From NCBI GenBank assembly GCA_030377945.1, contig JAUCGD010000218.1:1-5631 (forward strand): DNA of 5,631 nucleotides, written 5' to 3'. How positions within the stretch are numbered: position 1 is the stretch's first letter; each line of letters starts with the position of its first letter. Origin of the DNA: Desulfobacterales bacterium HSG17. GTDB lineage: Bacteria; Desulfobacterota; Desulfobacteria; Desulfobacterales; Desulfococcaceae. Under the pieces are notes generated by a model that saw nothing but the letters and a program-made list of their open reading frames with translations, searched no databases and was not told the origin of the DNA. A program made the position numbers and the translations under genes. Below are positions 1-5,596 of this stretch, one piece after another.

Positions 1-1
1 G

Positions 2-964
2 TCTATAATAATTTATAACGATGATATTTCAAGAGGCATTAAAAGAATAGAACATAACTATACAATTAGGGGAAAAGTTACTGATGAAAGTGGTATTTTG
101 ATTGTTAAGGTCAATAATAATGAAGTTTATACAGATAAAAATGGCAACTTCAGTACTGATATTTTTTTATCTGAAGAAAAAAACAAAATCTTAATTGAGG
201 CAACGGATATTTATCAAAATGAGGCTTTTAAAAGTGTAACGGTTACACGAGAAATAACTAATTTTCCAATTAATATTGACAGTAATAAACGACTTGCTCT
301 GGTCATCGGTAATGCTAATTATGTATACGGAGGAAAACTATCAAATCCTGTTAATGATGCCAGATCTATTGAAAGTACTTTGAGACGATTGAATTTCACA
401 GTGATTAAGTATGAAAACTGTAATCAAAAAGCAATGAAAAAAGCAATTGACGATTTTGGAGAAAAATTAATAAATAAAAATACTGCACTATTTTTTTATG
501 CTGGTCACGGTGTCCAAGTTTCGGGAAATAACTATCTTGTCCCTATCGAAGCAAAATTAAAAAATGAAAACGATGTAGAGTATGACTGTGTAAGAGCAGA
601 TAGAATACTTTCCAAAATGGAACGTGCTGGTTCGAAAACAAATATTGTTATTCTTGATGCATGCCGAGATAATCCTTTTGAACGAAGTTGGCAAAGAAGT
701 GCCAGGGGAAGGGGTTTAGCTTTTATGAGTGCCCCTTCAGGCTCTCTGATTGCTTATGCTACATCACCTGGTGAAACTGCATCTGATGGATCAGGGCTTA
801 ACGGACTTTATACATCTGCATTGCTCAAATATATTATTACTCCAAATTTAAAAATTGAGGAAATTTTTAAAAAGGTACGAGAAACAGTAATAAGAGAATC
901 TAATAATATGCAAATTCCTTGGGAATCAACCTCTTTAATAGGAAACTTTTACTTTATAAAATAG
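2..964 (+). CDS. Caspase-family (peptidase C14-like) protein with N-terminal Ig-like domain, 5' end missing
   Basis: The frame is open from the window edge, so the true start lies upstream; the TTG at 98 is an internal codon. The visible 320 residues begin with an Ig-like or carboxypeptidase-regulatory-like beta domain (about 20-84, with the turn DKNGNFST). The caspase p20-like domain follows, starting at RLALVIGNANY (97-107). The catalytic dyad is visible: His169 in YAGHGVQ and Cys221 in LDACRDNPF. A p10-like part (SAPSGSLIAYATSPGE, then NGLYTSALL) completes the fold. The family cleaves peptide bonds, usually after basic residues in bacterial and metacaspase members; the substrate here is unknown. 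No further domain or membrane segment follows; the protein ends in FYFIK and TAG. The stop codon lies 10 bp before attC1, so this is cassette cargo. Bacterial caspase homologues occur in signalling, programmed cell death and anti-phage systems; which applies here is not shown. Family call is secure, role is not. Confidence 0.9.
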   Translation, partial: SIIIYNDDISRGIKRIEHNYTIRGKVTDESGILIVKVNNNEVYTDKNGNFSTDIFLSEEKNKILIEATDIYQNEAFKSVTVTREITNFPINIDSNKRLALVIGNANYVYGGKLSNPVNDARSIESTLRRLNFTVIKYENCNQKAMKKAIDDFGEKLINKNTALFFYAGHGVQVSGNNYLVPIEAKLKNENDVEYDCVRADRILSKMERAGSKTNIVILDACRDNPFERSWQRSARGRGLAFMSAPSGSLIAYATSPGETASDGSGLNGLYTSALLKYIITPNLKIEEIFKKVRETVIRESNNMQIPWESTSLIGNFYFIK

Positions 965-974
965 TGATTATAAA

Positions 975-1063
975 GGCTAACCCGGCGCTGAACTCGGACG
1001 CAAAAGGGTTCCGGTCGCTATCGCTCCCTCCACCCTTTTGCGCCGGTTAGCTTAGCGTTATAA
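975..1063 (+). repeat. attC1 recombination site (end of caspase cassette)
   Basis: R'' is GGCTAAC (975-981) and R' is GTTATAA (1057-1063); strand exchange is expected between G1057 and T1058. Unpaired 5-nt spacers are CCGGC (982-986) and TTAGC (1052-1056). The left arm GCT[G]AAC[T]CGG[A]CGC (987-1001) pairs perfectly with GCGCCGGTTAGC (1040-1051) once G990, T994 and A998 are left out as extrahelical bases. The stem continues as CAAAAGGGT/ACCCTTTTG around a 22-nt loop. Extra bases on the left arm are the established cue that directs the integrase to the folded bottom strand. R'' predicts that the caspase cassette begins upstream with G|TTAGCC. Confidence 0.92.
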
Positions 1064-1215
1064 TTGCTTTCATTTAACGTTTTTTTTGTCAATTTTTCAG
1101 TTTGTTACAATTTTAAGCTGCCATGACACGCATTATAACCCGGCGCTGAACTCGGACGTAAAAGGGTTCCGGTCGCTAGCGCTCCCTACACCCTTTTACG
1201 CCGGTTAGCTTAACG
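1058..1215 (+). mobile_element. Cassette 2: 158-bp gene-less minimal cassette
   Basis: It runs from T1058, just after the attC1 crossover, to G1215 in attC2. Only 75 bp (1058-1132) lie outside attC2. That stretch is AT-rich with a run of eight T and contains no start codon followed by a usable frame and no clear promoter. GTTATAAT at 1057-1064 is the exact inverse of ATTATAAC at 1132-1139, so it behaves as a complete cassette rather than a broken one. Function unknown; it may be a deletion remnant of a larger cassette. Confidence 0.8.
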
Positions 1216-1221
1216 TTATAC
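1133..1221 (+). repeat. attC2 recombination site, the most diverged of the five
   Basis: R'' is TTATAAC (1133-1139) and R' is GTTATAC (1215-1221). Between the outer boxes it differs from attC1 at five positions (1159, 1179, 1188, 1198, 1213). Two of these, T1159 and A1198, replace a C-G pair by T-A and keep the stem intact, which is evidence that the fold is under selection. The three extrahelical bases are retained. Confidence 0.9.
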
Positions 1222-1243
1222 CCTTAATATCTGCATGTTATCT

Positions 1244-1260
1244 CTATCATTAATTGATAG
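1244..1260. promoter_or_regulatory. Operator-like palindrome upstream of the HTH/GIY-YIG gene
   Basis: CTATCA (1244-1249) and TGATAG (1255-1260) form a perfect inverted repeat around the 5-nt centre TTAAT, 68 bp before the ATG. The downstream protein has an HTH-like N-terminus, so autoregulation is a natural guess. No good sigma70 promoter is visible nearby; TATAAA at 1304-1309 is the best -10-like hexamer and has no matching -35. In AT-rich DNA a 6-bp palindrome can arise by chance. Confidence 0.35.
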
Positions 1261-1320
1261 AATACCCATATTTTGAAAATGATGCCATAGTTTCATTATT
1301 GAATATAAAAAATAATTTAT

Positions 1321-1324
1321 GAGG
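1321..1324 (+). promoter_or_regulatory. Ribosome binding site for the HTH/GIY-YIG gene
   Basis: GAGG lies four bases before the ATG at 1329. The spacing is slightly short but acceptable, and it is the only purine-rich Shine-Dalgarno match in the leader. It supports the chosen start, after which the HTH-like region begins at once. Confidence 0.6.
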
Positions 1325-1328
1325 AAAA

Positions 1329-1901
1329 ATGAATATTCGTTCAACAGTTTTTGAATACCTACTTTCGCAGTATTACAATAATGATCCAAAAGAAATGAGT
1401 GAAGATACTGGCTATACAGTTTTGCAAATAAAAAAATGGGTAAAAGGCGATATCATACCAAATCATCAAACATTGGATTATATTTTCAGTTGTTTATATA
1501 CTCCAGAATTCAGAGTTATTACTGAATTCTTTGAATTGGATTATACTGAACCAATCAAACCACAATTTCGTGAGTTATTCATGGGACATGAAGAATGTTC
1601 TGGTATATATGCTTTTTACGACTCAATGGCTAACCTTTTATACGTTGGAAAAGCATCAAATCTTTTCCAGGAAAGTTATGATGCGATTTTACGAGAAGTA
1701 GAAATAATTTTTCCTGCTGGGGTAAAAAATAAAAACAGAAAAAGATATGAAGTTATAAAATATATCTCTGCATACGAAATTATGAAATTTGAACTTTTTG
1801 ACTATCCCAAACATGTTGAGTCAATAATATTACGAATTTCAAAACCTCAATTAAACAAGGTTATTGGTTCTTTAGAAGAAGCTTACCCAAAAGAAATTTA
1901 A
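1329..1901 (+). CDS. HTH-like plus GIY-YIG nuclease-like protein (190 aa)
   Basis: Residues about 5-60 look helical and resemble an XRE/Cro-type helix-turn-helix: EMSEDTGYTVLQIKKWVKG followed by IIPNHQTLDYI, where the W-x-x-G then P spacing is typical of that fold. Residues 91-180 look like a GIY-YIG domain: GIY at 92-94, YVGKA at 105-109, then a helix and VESIILRISKPQLN, where Glu164 would be the metal ligand and Asn176 the conserved terminal Asn. The Arg normally present in the first helix after YxG is not at the expected place (NLFQES instead), so activity is uncertain. The family cuts DNA using a single divalent metal ion and a tyrosine. The HTH could target a DNA site or regulate the gene. 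It stands alone in its cassette; no methyltransferase or partner is visible. Possible roles are defence nuclease or selfish homing-type nuclease; neither is proven. The GIY-YIG call is firmer than the HTH call. Confidence 0.8.
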   Translation: MNIRSTVFEYLLSQYYNNDPKEMSEDTGYTVLQIKKWVKGDIIPNHQTLDYIFSCLYTPEFRVITEFFELDYTEPIKPQFRELFMGHEECSGIYAFYDSMANLLYVGKASNLFQESYDAILREVEIIFPAGVKNKNRKRYEVIKYISAYEIMKFELFDYPKHVESIILRISKPQLNKVIGSLEEAYPKEI

Positions 1902-2032
1902 AATTAATTGGCCAAAACATCGTTTATGTTAAATATTAACACTGAAAAATTGTACTATATTTGGAAAATATCAAAAATTAAATATTTTTTGCCTTAGAAA
2001 TATTCAAACAGAGCGGAAGATTTTAATAAGTA

Positions 2033-2250
2033 TCTGATCAAAAAGTACATACGATTTTAATACATTACATTAAAATTTTTTTTTTAAATGAATATTATTA
2101 TCGTATTTAAAATTATTCGCATACAAAATATTCTCATTCAGCACAGCCAGCAATTTGAATGCAATTTATAAAGAATGAGAATATTTTGTTTGTTTTAGTC
2201 AAATAATAGTATTGCTTTAAATTTCAAAAACTTAATATTTTTAGATCAGA
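2033..2250. repeat. Long imperfect foldback downstream of the GIY-YIG gene
   Basis: The 3' non-coding part of cassette 3 (1902-2366) has no gene. It contains nested inverted arms. The inner arms are a perfect 17-bp pair, 2123-2139 and 2173-2189, separated by 33 nt. The middle arms, 2083-2101 and 2203-2221, match at 16 of 19 positions. The outer arms are TCTGATC (2033-2039) and GATCAGA (2244-2250). This could be a structured RNA, a bidirectional terminator-like hairpin (although AT-rich), or a decayed palindromic element. It has no transposase and no obvious flanking target duplication. Confidence 0.6.
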
Positions 2251-2366
2251 AACTAACTATTTTTGAATGTTTGTAATAACACAAGTGATTCGATTTAATA
2301 TTAAATATATCTCGAAGAACTTAATGGCATTGTTCAAAAAGAAATTGCAAAAATCACATAAAACGG

Positions 2367-2455
2367 GTATAACCCGGCGCTGAACTCGGACGCAAAAGGG
2401 TTCCGGTCGCTATCGCTCCCTCCACCCTTTTGCGCCGGTTAGCTTAGCGTTATAA
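2367..2455 (+). repeat. attC3 recombination site
   Basis: R'' is GTATAAC (2367-2373) and R' is GTTATAA (2449-2455), with crossover expected after G2449. The body between the outer boxes is identical to attC1, including the three extrahelical bases and the loop. It ends the HTH/GIY-YIG cassette. Confidence 0.92.
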
Positions 2456-2530
2456 AGCTTCATTGTGTATTGATATTTGAAATTATTTAAAAAATTATCA
2501 TTCACCTAACTGGAAATATTGATGATCTTT

Positions 2531-3376
2531 GAAATAGTCTTGAATCGTACATATCAATCACTGAAAACATTAACGATTGCAAAGAATCTTTTTAAATTAT
2601 GTTTTCACATGTGGGAAACGGTTTTCAACAAAGTTGACGACTATTCAATTTGAAAATATTTTCTCGTACTTAAAAACTGATAAAATTATTGACAATTGCG
2701 ATGAATCATTACAAACAAAGGTTTCACTTGCGGGGCAAGCTTTTCAACAAAGTTGACGGCAATTCAGCTTGAAAATATTTTCTCGTACTTGAAAACTGAT
2801 AAAATTATTGACAATTGCGATGAATCATTACAAACAAAGGTTTCACTTGCGGGGCACGCTTTTCAACTAAGTTGACGGCAATTCAACTTGAAAATATTTT
2901 CTCGTACTTGAAAACCGATAAAATTATTGACAATTGCAATGAATCATTACAAACAAAGGTTTCACATGCGGGGCACGCTTTTCAACAAAGTTGACGACAA
3001 TTCAATTTGAAAATATTTTCTCGTACTTGGAAACGGATAAAATTATTGACAATTGCGATGAATCATTACTAACAAAGGTTTCACTTGCGGGGTACGCTTT
3101 TCAACAAAGTTGACGACAATTCAACTTGAAAATAATTTCTCGTACTTGGAAACGAATAAAATTAATGACAATTGCGATGAATCATTACAAACAAAGATTT
3201 CACTTGCGGGGCACGCTTTTCAACAAAGTTGACGACAATTCAACTTGAAAATAATTCCTCATACGTCGAAACAGTTAAAAACATTGATGATTATTCAAAA
3301 TAATTTTACAAATATTTCATTTGCGAAAAACGGTTTTTTACAACATTTTGAATAAACAACAAAAATTATTCAAATT
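2531..3376 (+). repeat. Tandem array of 119-bp units (cassette 4 family)
   Basis: The landmark GAAAATATTTTC or its variant starts at 2652, 2771, 2890, 3009, 3128 and 3247, an exact 119-bp period five times. A degenerate unit precedes it (2531-2651) and the last (3247-3376) is diverged and longer, so central units are homogeneous and the edges decayed, as expected from unequal exchange. Each unit contains TTGACAATTGCGATGAATC, CTTGCGGGGCACGC, the small hairpin TCAAC-AAA-GTTGA, and the palindrome GAAAATATTTTC (changed in the last two copies). A 119-bp period shifts the reading frame at every unit, which argues against a protein repeat. No CRISPR-like repeat and spacer alternation is present: the whole unit repeats. 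Confidence 0.93.
2634..2662 (+). promoter_or_regulatory. Sigma70-like promoter motif repeated in each cassette 4 unit (first copy)
   Basis: TTGACG (2634-2639) and TATTTT (2657-2662) are 17 bp apart. The pair recurs in the following units; the last two copies read TAATTT or TAATTC at the -10 position. The match is moderate and the DNA is AT-rich, so activity is only a possibility. The retained spacing in the other two repeat families raises its interest. Confidence 0.3.
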
Positions 3377-3423
3377 GAAAACTTTGAACTAATGAGAACA
3401 GTTTGAACAAAAACAAAAACGCT

Positions 3424-3512
3424 TTATAACCCGGCGCTGAACTCGGACGCAAAAGGGTTCCGGTCGCTATCGCTCCCTACACCCTTTTGCGCCGGTTAGC
3501 TTAGCGTTAGAT
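3424..3512 (+). repeat. attC4 recombination site
   Basis: R'' is TTATAAC (3424-3430) and R' is GTTAGAT (3506-3512), the latter fitting the GTTRRRY consensus exactly. The body differs from attC1 and attC3 by one loop base (A3479) and is identical to attC5. Crossover is expected after G3506. Confidence 0.92.
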
Positions 3513-3585
3513 TTTTAAAATTAAAATTGATCTATGTACGAAAAGTTAGATTTGCAACTCATTGAAACCTGAAAACAGAAATGAA

Positions 3586-4430
3586 AAATGACGATTATTA
3601 AAATTTTTTTTCAACAAGTGTTGCGGTTGAGGATGATGGTTTTTAACTGAATTAACGTTTATGCAACATTATGAGCCTTTTACCGAGCATGACTGTTGGC
3701 AACAAAGTTGATAATTGCTAAAAAACTCTATCAACTATTGCTGTGGTTGAAGATGGCGCTTTTTACAAAGTTGACAATTATGCAATGTTATGAGTATGTT
3801 ACCGAATATGACTGTTGGCAACAAAAATGACAATTGCAAAAAAACTCTATCAACTATTGCTGTGGTTGCAGATGACGCTTTTTAAAAAATTAACAATTAT
3901 GCAATGTTATGAGAATGTTACCGAACATGACTGTTGGCAATAAAAATGACAATTGCAAAAAAAACTCTATCGACTATTGCTGTGGTTGCAGATGACGTTT
4001 TTTACAAAGTTGACAGTTATCCAATGTTATGAGTATGTTACCGAATATGATAGTTGGCAACAAAAATGACAATTGCAAAAAAACTCTATCAACTATTGCT
4101 GTGGTTGCAGATGACGCTTTTTAAAAAATTGACAGTTATCCAATGTTATGAGTATGTTACCGAACATGACAATTGCAAGAAAACTCTATCAACTATTGCT
4201 GTGGTTGCAGATGACGCTTTTTAAAAAATTGACAGTTATCCAATGTTATGAGTATGTTACCGAACATGACAATTGCAAGAAAACTCTATCAACTATTGCT
4301 GTGATTGCGGATGACGTTTCTAACAAAATTGCCCATTAAGCAATGTTATCGAACATGACTATTGGCAGCAAAAATGACAATTGCAAAAAAACTCTATCAA
4401 CTATTGCTGTGGCTGCGGATGACGTTTTTA
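3586..4430 (+). repeat. Tandem array of 100-120-bp units (cassette 5 family)
   Basis: The landmark CTCTATC starts at 3726, 3845, 3965, 4084, 4184, 4284 and 4392, giving periods 119, 120, 119, 100, 100 and 108; a degenerate unit lies before it from about 3586. Typical motifs are TGACAATTGCAAAAAAACTC, CTATTGCTGTGG, CTTTTTACAAAGTTGAC, GCAATGTTATGAGTATG and TGTTGGCAACA. The two 100-bp units lack exactly 19 bp between two copies of ATGAC, and the 108-bp unit lacks about 11 bp around TGTTA. The family can be aligned with the cassette 4 units, for example ACAAAGTTGAC in both, but is clearly diverged. Confidence 0.92.
4010..4039 (+). promoter_or_regulatory. Sigma70-like promoter motif in cassette 5 units (representative copy)
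   Basis: TTGACA (4010-4015), a full -35 consensus, is followed 18 bp later by TATGTT (4034-4039). The pair recurs in most units of this array. It occupies the same place in the unit as the TTGACG/TATTTT pair of cassette 4, with one inserted base. Promoter activity is inferred only. Confidence 0.3.
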
Positions 4431-4513
4431 ACTGACCTGACGTCGCTGAAGCAAAATGGGAAAAAGAAAAATTATGTTCATTATAAAAATTCGCATGAAA
4501 AAACGAAAAACAA

Positions 4514-4602
4514 ATCTAACCCGGCGCTGAACTCGGACGCAAAAGGGTTCCGGTCGCTATCGCTCCCTACACCCTTTTGCGCCGGTTAGCTTAGCGTTCG
4601 GT
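4514..4602 (+). repeat. attC5 recombination site
   Basis: R'' is ATCTAAC (4514-4520), an exact RYYYAAC match, and R' is GTTCGGT (4596-4602). The body is identical to attC4. Crossover is expected after G4596. R' predicts that the attC closing cassette 6, beyond the window, opens with ACCGAAC. Confidence 0.92.
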
Positions 4603-4632
4603 TGTTTCTCATTACTTGATTTTTAGAATAAA

Positions 4633-4664
4633 TTAAGCTTGTTATCGTTTTGTTAAGCTTGTTA
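4633..4664 (+). repeat. Short direct repeat
   Basis: TTAAGCTTGTTA occurs at 4633-4644 and again at 4653-4664, a 20-bp period, just upstream of the cassette 6 array. It may be a small slippage product. No function is suggested. Confidence 0.6.
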
Positions 4665-4708
4665 ATTTTATTGATTTTTGAAATACATTTGCTTCAATTC
4701 ACCAATAC

Positions 4709-5480
4709 CTGAAACAAAGATTTTTTTTGCAACAAGCTTGGCGCTTATTCAACTTGTGAATATTTTATCTCACTTGTCGATTTCTAAAAATGTTGATGAC
4801 TGTGCTGATTTTTTTGAAACGAAGATTATGCTTGCTGGACACTGTATGCATCATGGTTGTCGCTTATTCAGCTCGTGAATATTTTATCGCACTTGCCGAT
4901 TTCTAAAATGTTGATGCCTGTGCAGATTTTTTGAAACAAAGATTATGCTTTCGGGACACGGTTTGCAACATTATTGGTGATAATTCAGCTCGTGAATATT
5001 TTATCTCACTTGTCGATTTCTAAAAATATTGATGACTGTGCTGAATTTTTTGAAACGAAGATTATGATTGCGGGACACGGTTTGAAACAATAATGGCGAT
5101 AATTCAGCTCACGAATATTTTATCTCACTTGTCGATTTCTAAAAATATTGATGACTGTGCTGAATTTTTCGAAATGAAGATTTTGCTTGCGGGACACGGT
5201 TTGCAACAATATTGGCGATAATTCAGCTCGTGAATATTTTATCTCACTTGTCGATTTCTAAAAATGTTGATGACTGTGCTGAATTTTTTGAAATGAAGAT
5301 TTTGCTTGCGGGACAGCCTTTGTAATAAGTTTGGCGCTTATTCAGCTTTTAAATATTTTATCGCATTTACTAATTGCTGTAAACATTGACGAATGTGCAA
5401 AATTTTGCTTGCGGAACAAATTTTTCAGCAAACTTGTAAATCCATTGTATCTGCCAATTACAAAAAATGTTGACGACTGT
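4709..5480 (+). repeat. Tandem array of about 119-bp units (cassette 6 family)
   Basis: The landmark GTGAAT (or ACGAAT, TTAAAT) preceding ATTTTAT starts at 4756, 4875, 4992, 5111, 5230 and 5349, giving periods 119, 117, 119, 119 and 119. A partial unit precedes it and a shortened, decayed unit and a half follow to about 5480. Motifs in order are GTTGATGACTGTGCTGAA, GAAACGAAGATT, CTTGCGGGACACGGTTTGC, TTGGCGATAATTCAGCTC, GAATATTTTATC and CACTTGTCGATTTCTAAAA. From CTTGCGGG to CACTTG or TACTTG this unit matches the cassette 4 unit at 51 of 65 positions without a gap, counted by hand. The 66-codon frame at 4678-4878 is a reading of one and a half units and is not treated as a gene. Confidence 0.92.
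4738..4766 (+). promoter_or_regulatory. Promoter-like pair in cassette 6 units (first copy)
   Basis: TTGGCG (4738-4743) and TATTTT (4761-4766) are 17 bp apart, at the equivalent place to the pair in cassette 4 units. The -35 match is weaker (four of six). It is listed because of the conserved spacing, not because it is a strong promoter. Confidence 0.2.
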
Positions 5481-5534
5481 TAAAATTTTTCTTATAAAAT
5501 TGTTGGTAGTGCTTAACATGTAGTGATGGCCGCC

Positions 5535-5596
5535 AACCGTGGGGCAATCTCGGAATTGTAGTGATGAACAAAATTCCAGATTGCGCCGATATGGTT
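5535..5596. other. Imperfect hairpin near the right edge, unlike the attC family
   Basis: GCAATCT[C]GGAATT (5544-5557) pairs with AATTCCAGATTGC (5572-5584) as a 13-bp stem with one bulged C on the left arm. AACC (5535-5538) and GGTT (5593-5596) add an outer pair after unpaired spacers. The geometry recalls an attC, but the sequence is unrelated to the other five, and the outer boxes do not match the start of cassette 6. TGTAGTGATG occurs twice here (5519-5528, 5557-5566). It could be the edge of another element, a terminator, or chance. Confidence 0.4.

Larger units (their letters stand above)
1216..2449 (+). mobile_element. Cassette 3: HTH/GIY-YIG gene cassette
   Basis: The cassette is 1234 bp. 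Its left end, GTTATACCC (1215-1223), is the exact inverse of GGGTATAAC (2365-2373) at the start of attC3. It holds 113 bp of leader, one gene (1329-1901) and about 465 bp of AT-rich non-coding DNA dominated by a foldback. The presence of its own leader with an operator-like palindrome suggests it may be expressed independently of the integron Pc promoter. Confidence 0.85.
2450..3506 (+). mobile_element. Cassette 4: gene-less tandem-repeat cassette
   Basis: The cassette is 1057 bp. GTTATAAAGC (2449-2458) is the exact inverse of GCTTTATAAC (3421-3430), the longest end match in the window. No credible coding frame exists on either strand. Apart from about 80 bp at the left and 50 bp before attC4, the whole cargo is a tandem array of 119-bp units. 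Function unknown. Confidence 0.85.
3507..4596 (+). mobile_element. Cassette 5: gene-less tandem-repeat cassette
   Basis: The cassette is 1090 bp. GTTAGATTT (3506-3514) is the exact inverse of AAATCTAAC (4512-4520). Two short open frames (4148-4339 and 4362-4589) are repeat readings; the second runs into attC5. About 80 bp at the left and 85 bp before attC5 are not clearly repetitive. No gene is supported. Confidence 0.85.

Noticed and set aside
98..100. TTG as the start of the caspase gene
   Set aside because: The frame stays open to the window edge and the Ig-like domain begins upstream of it.
1086..1111. Promoter in cassette 2 (TTGTCA and TACAAT)
   Set aside because: The hexamers are only 14 bp apart, too close for a usual sigma70 promoter.
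4148..4339. 63-codon open frame in cassette 5
   Set aside because: It is a reading of the tandem repeat units, repeats its own peptide, lacks a ribosome binding site and is broken in neighbouring units because of the non-triplet period.
4362..4589. 75-codon open frame running into attC5
   Set aside because: The first part is repeat sequence and the last 20 or so residues are the translation of the attC stem; no ribosome binding site.
975..4602. The five palindromes as rho-independent terminators or REP/MITE elements
   Set aside because: They lack a following T-run, and the extrahelical bases, unpaired spacers and cassette-specific outer boxes fit attC sites much better.
4678..4878. 66-codon open frame in cassette 6
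   Set aside because: It covers the first one and a half repeat units; the same phrase (NVDDCADFFETKI and variants) recurs in later units but each is cut by stops and frame shifts. An ancient coding origin cannot be excluded.
2531..5480. CRISPR array
   Set aside because: Whole units repeat with no alternation of constant repeats and variable spacers, the period is too long, and no cas gene is present.
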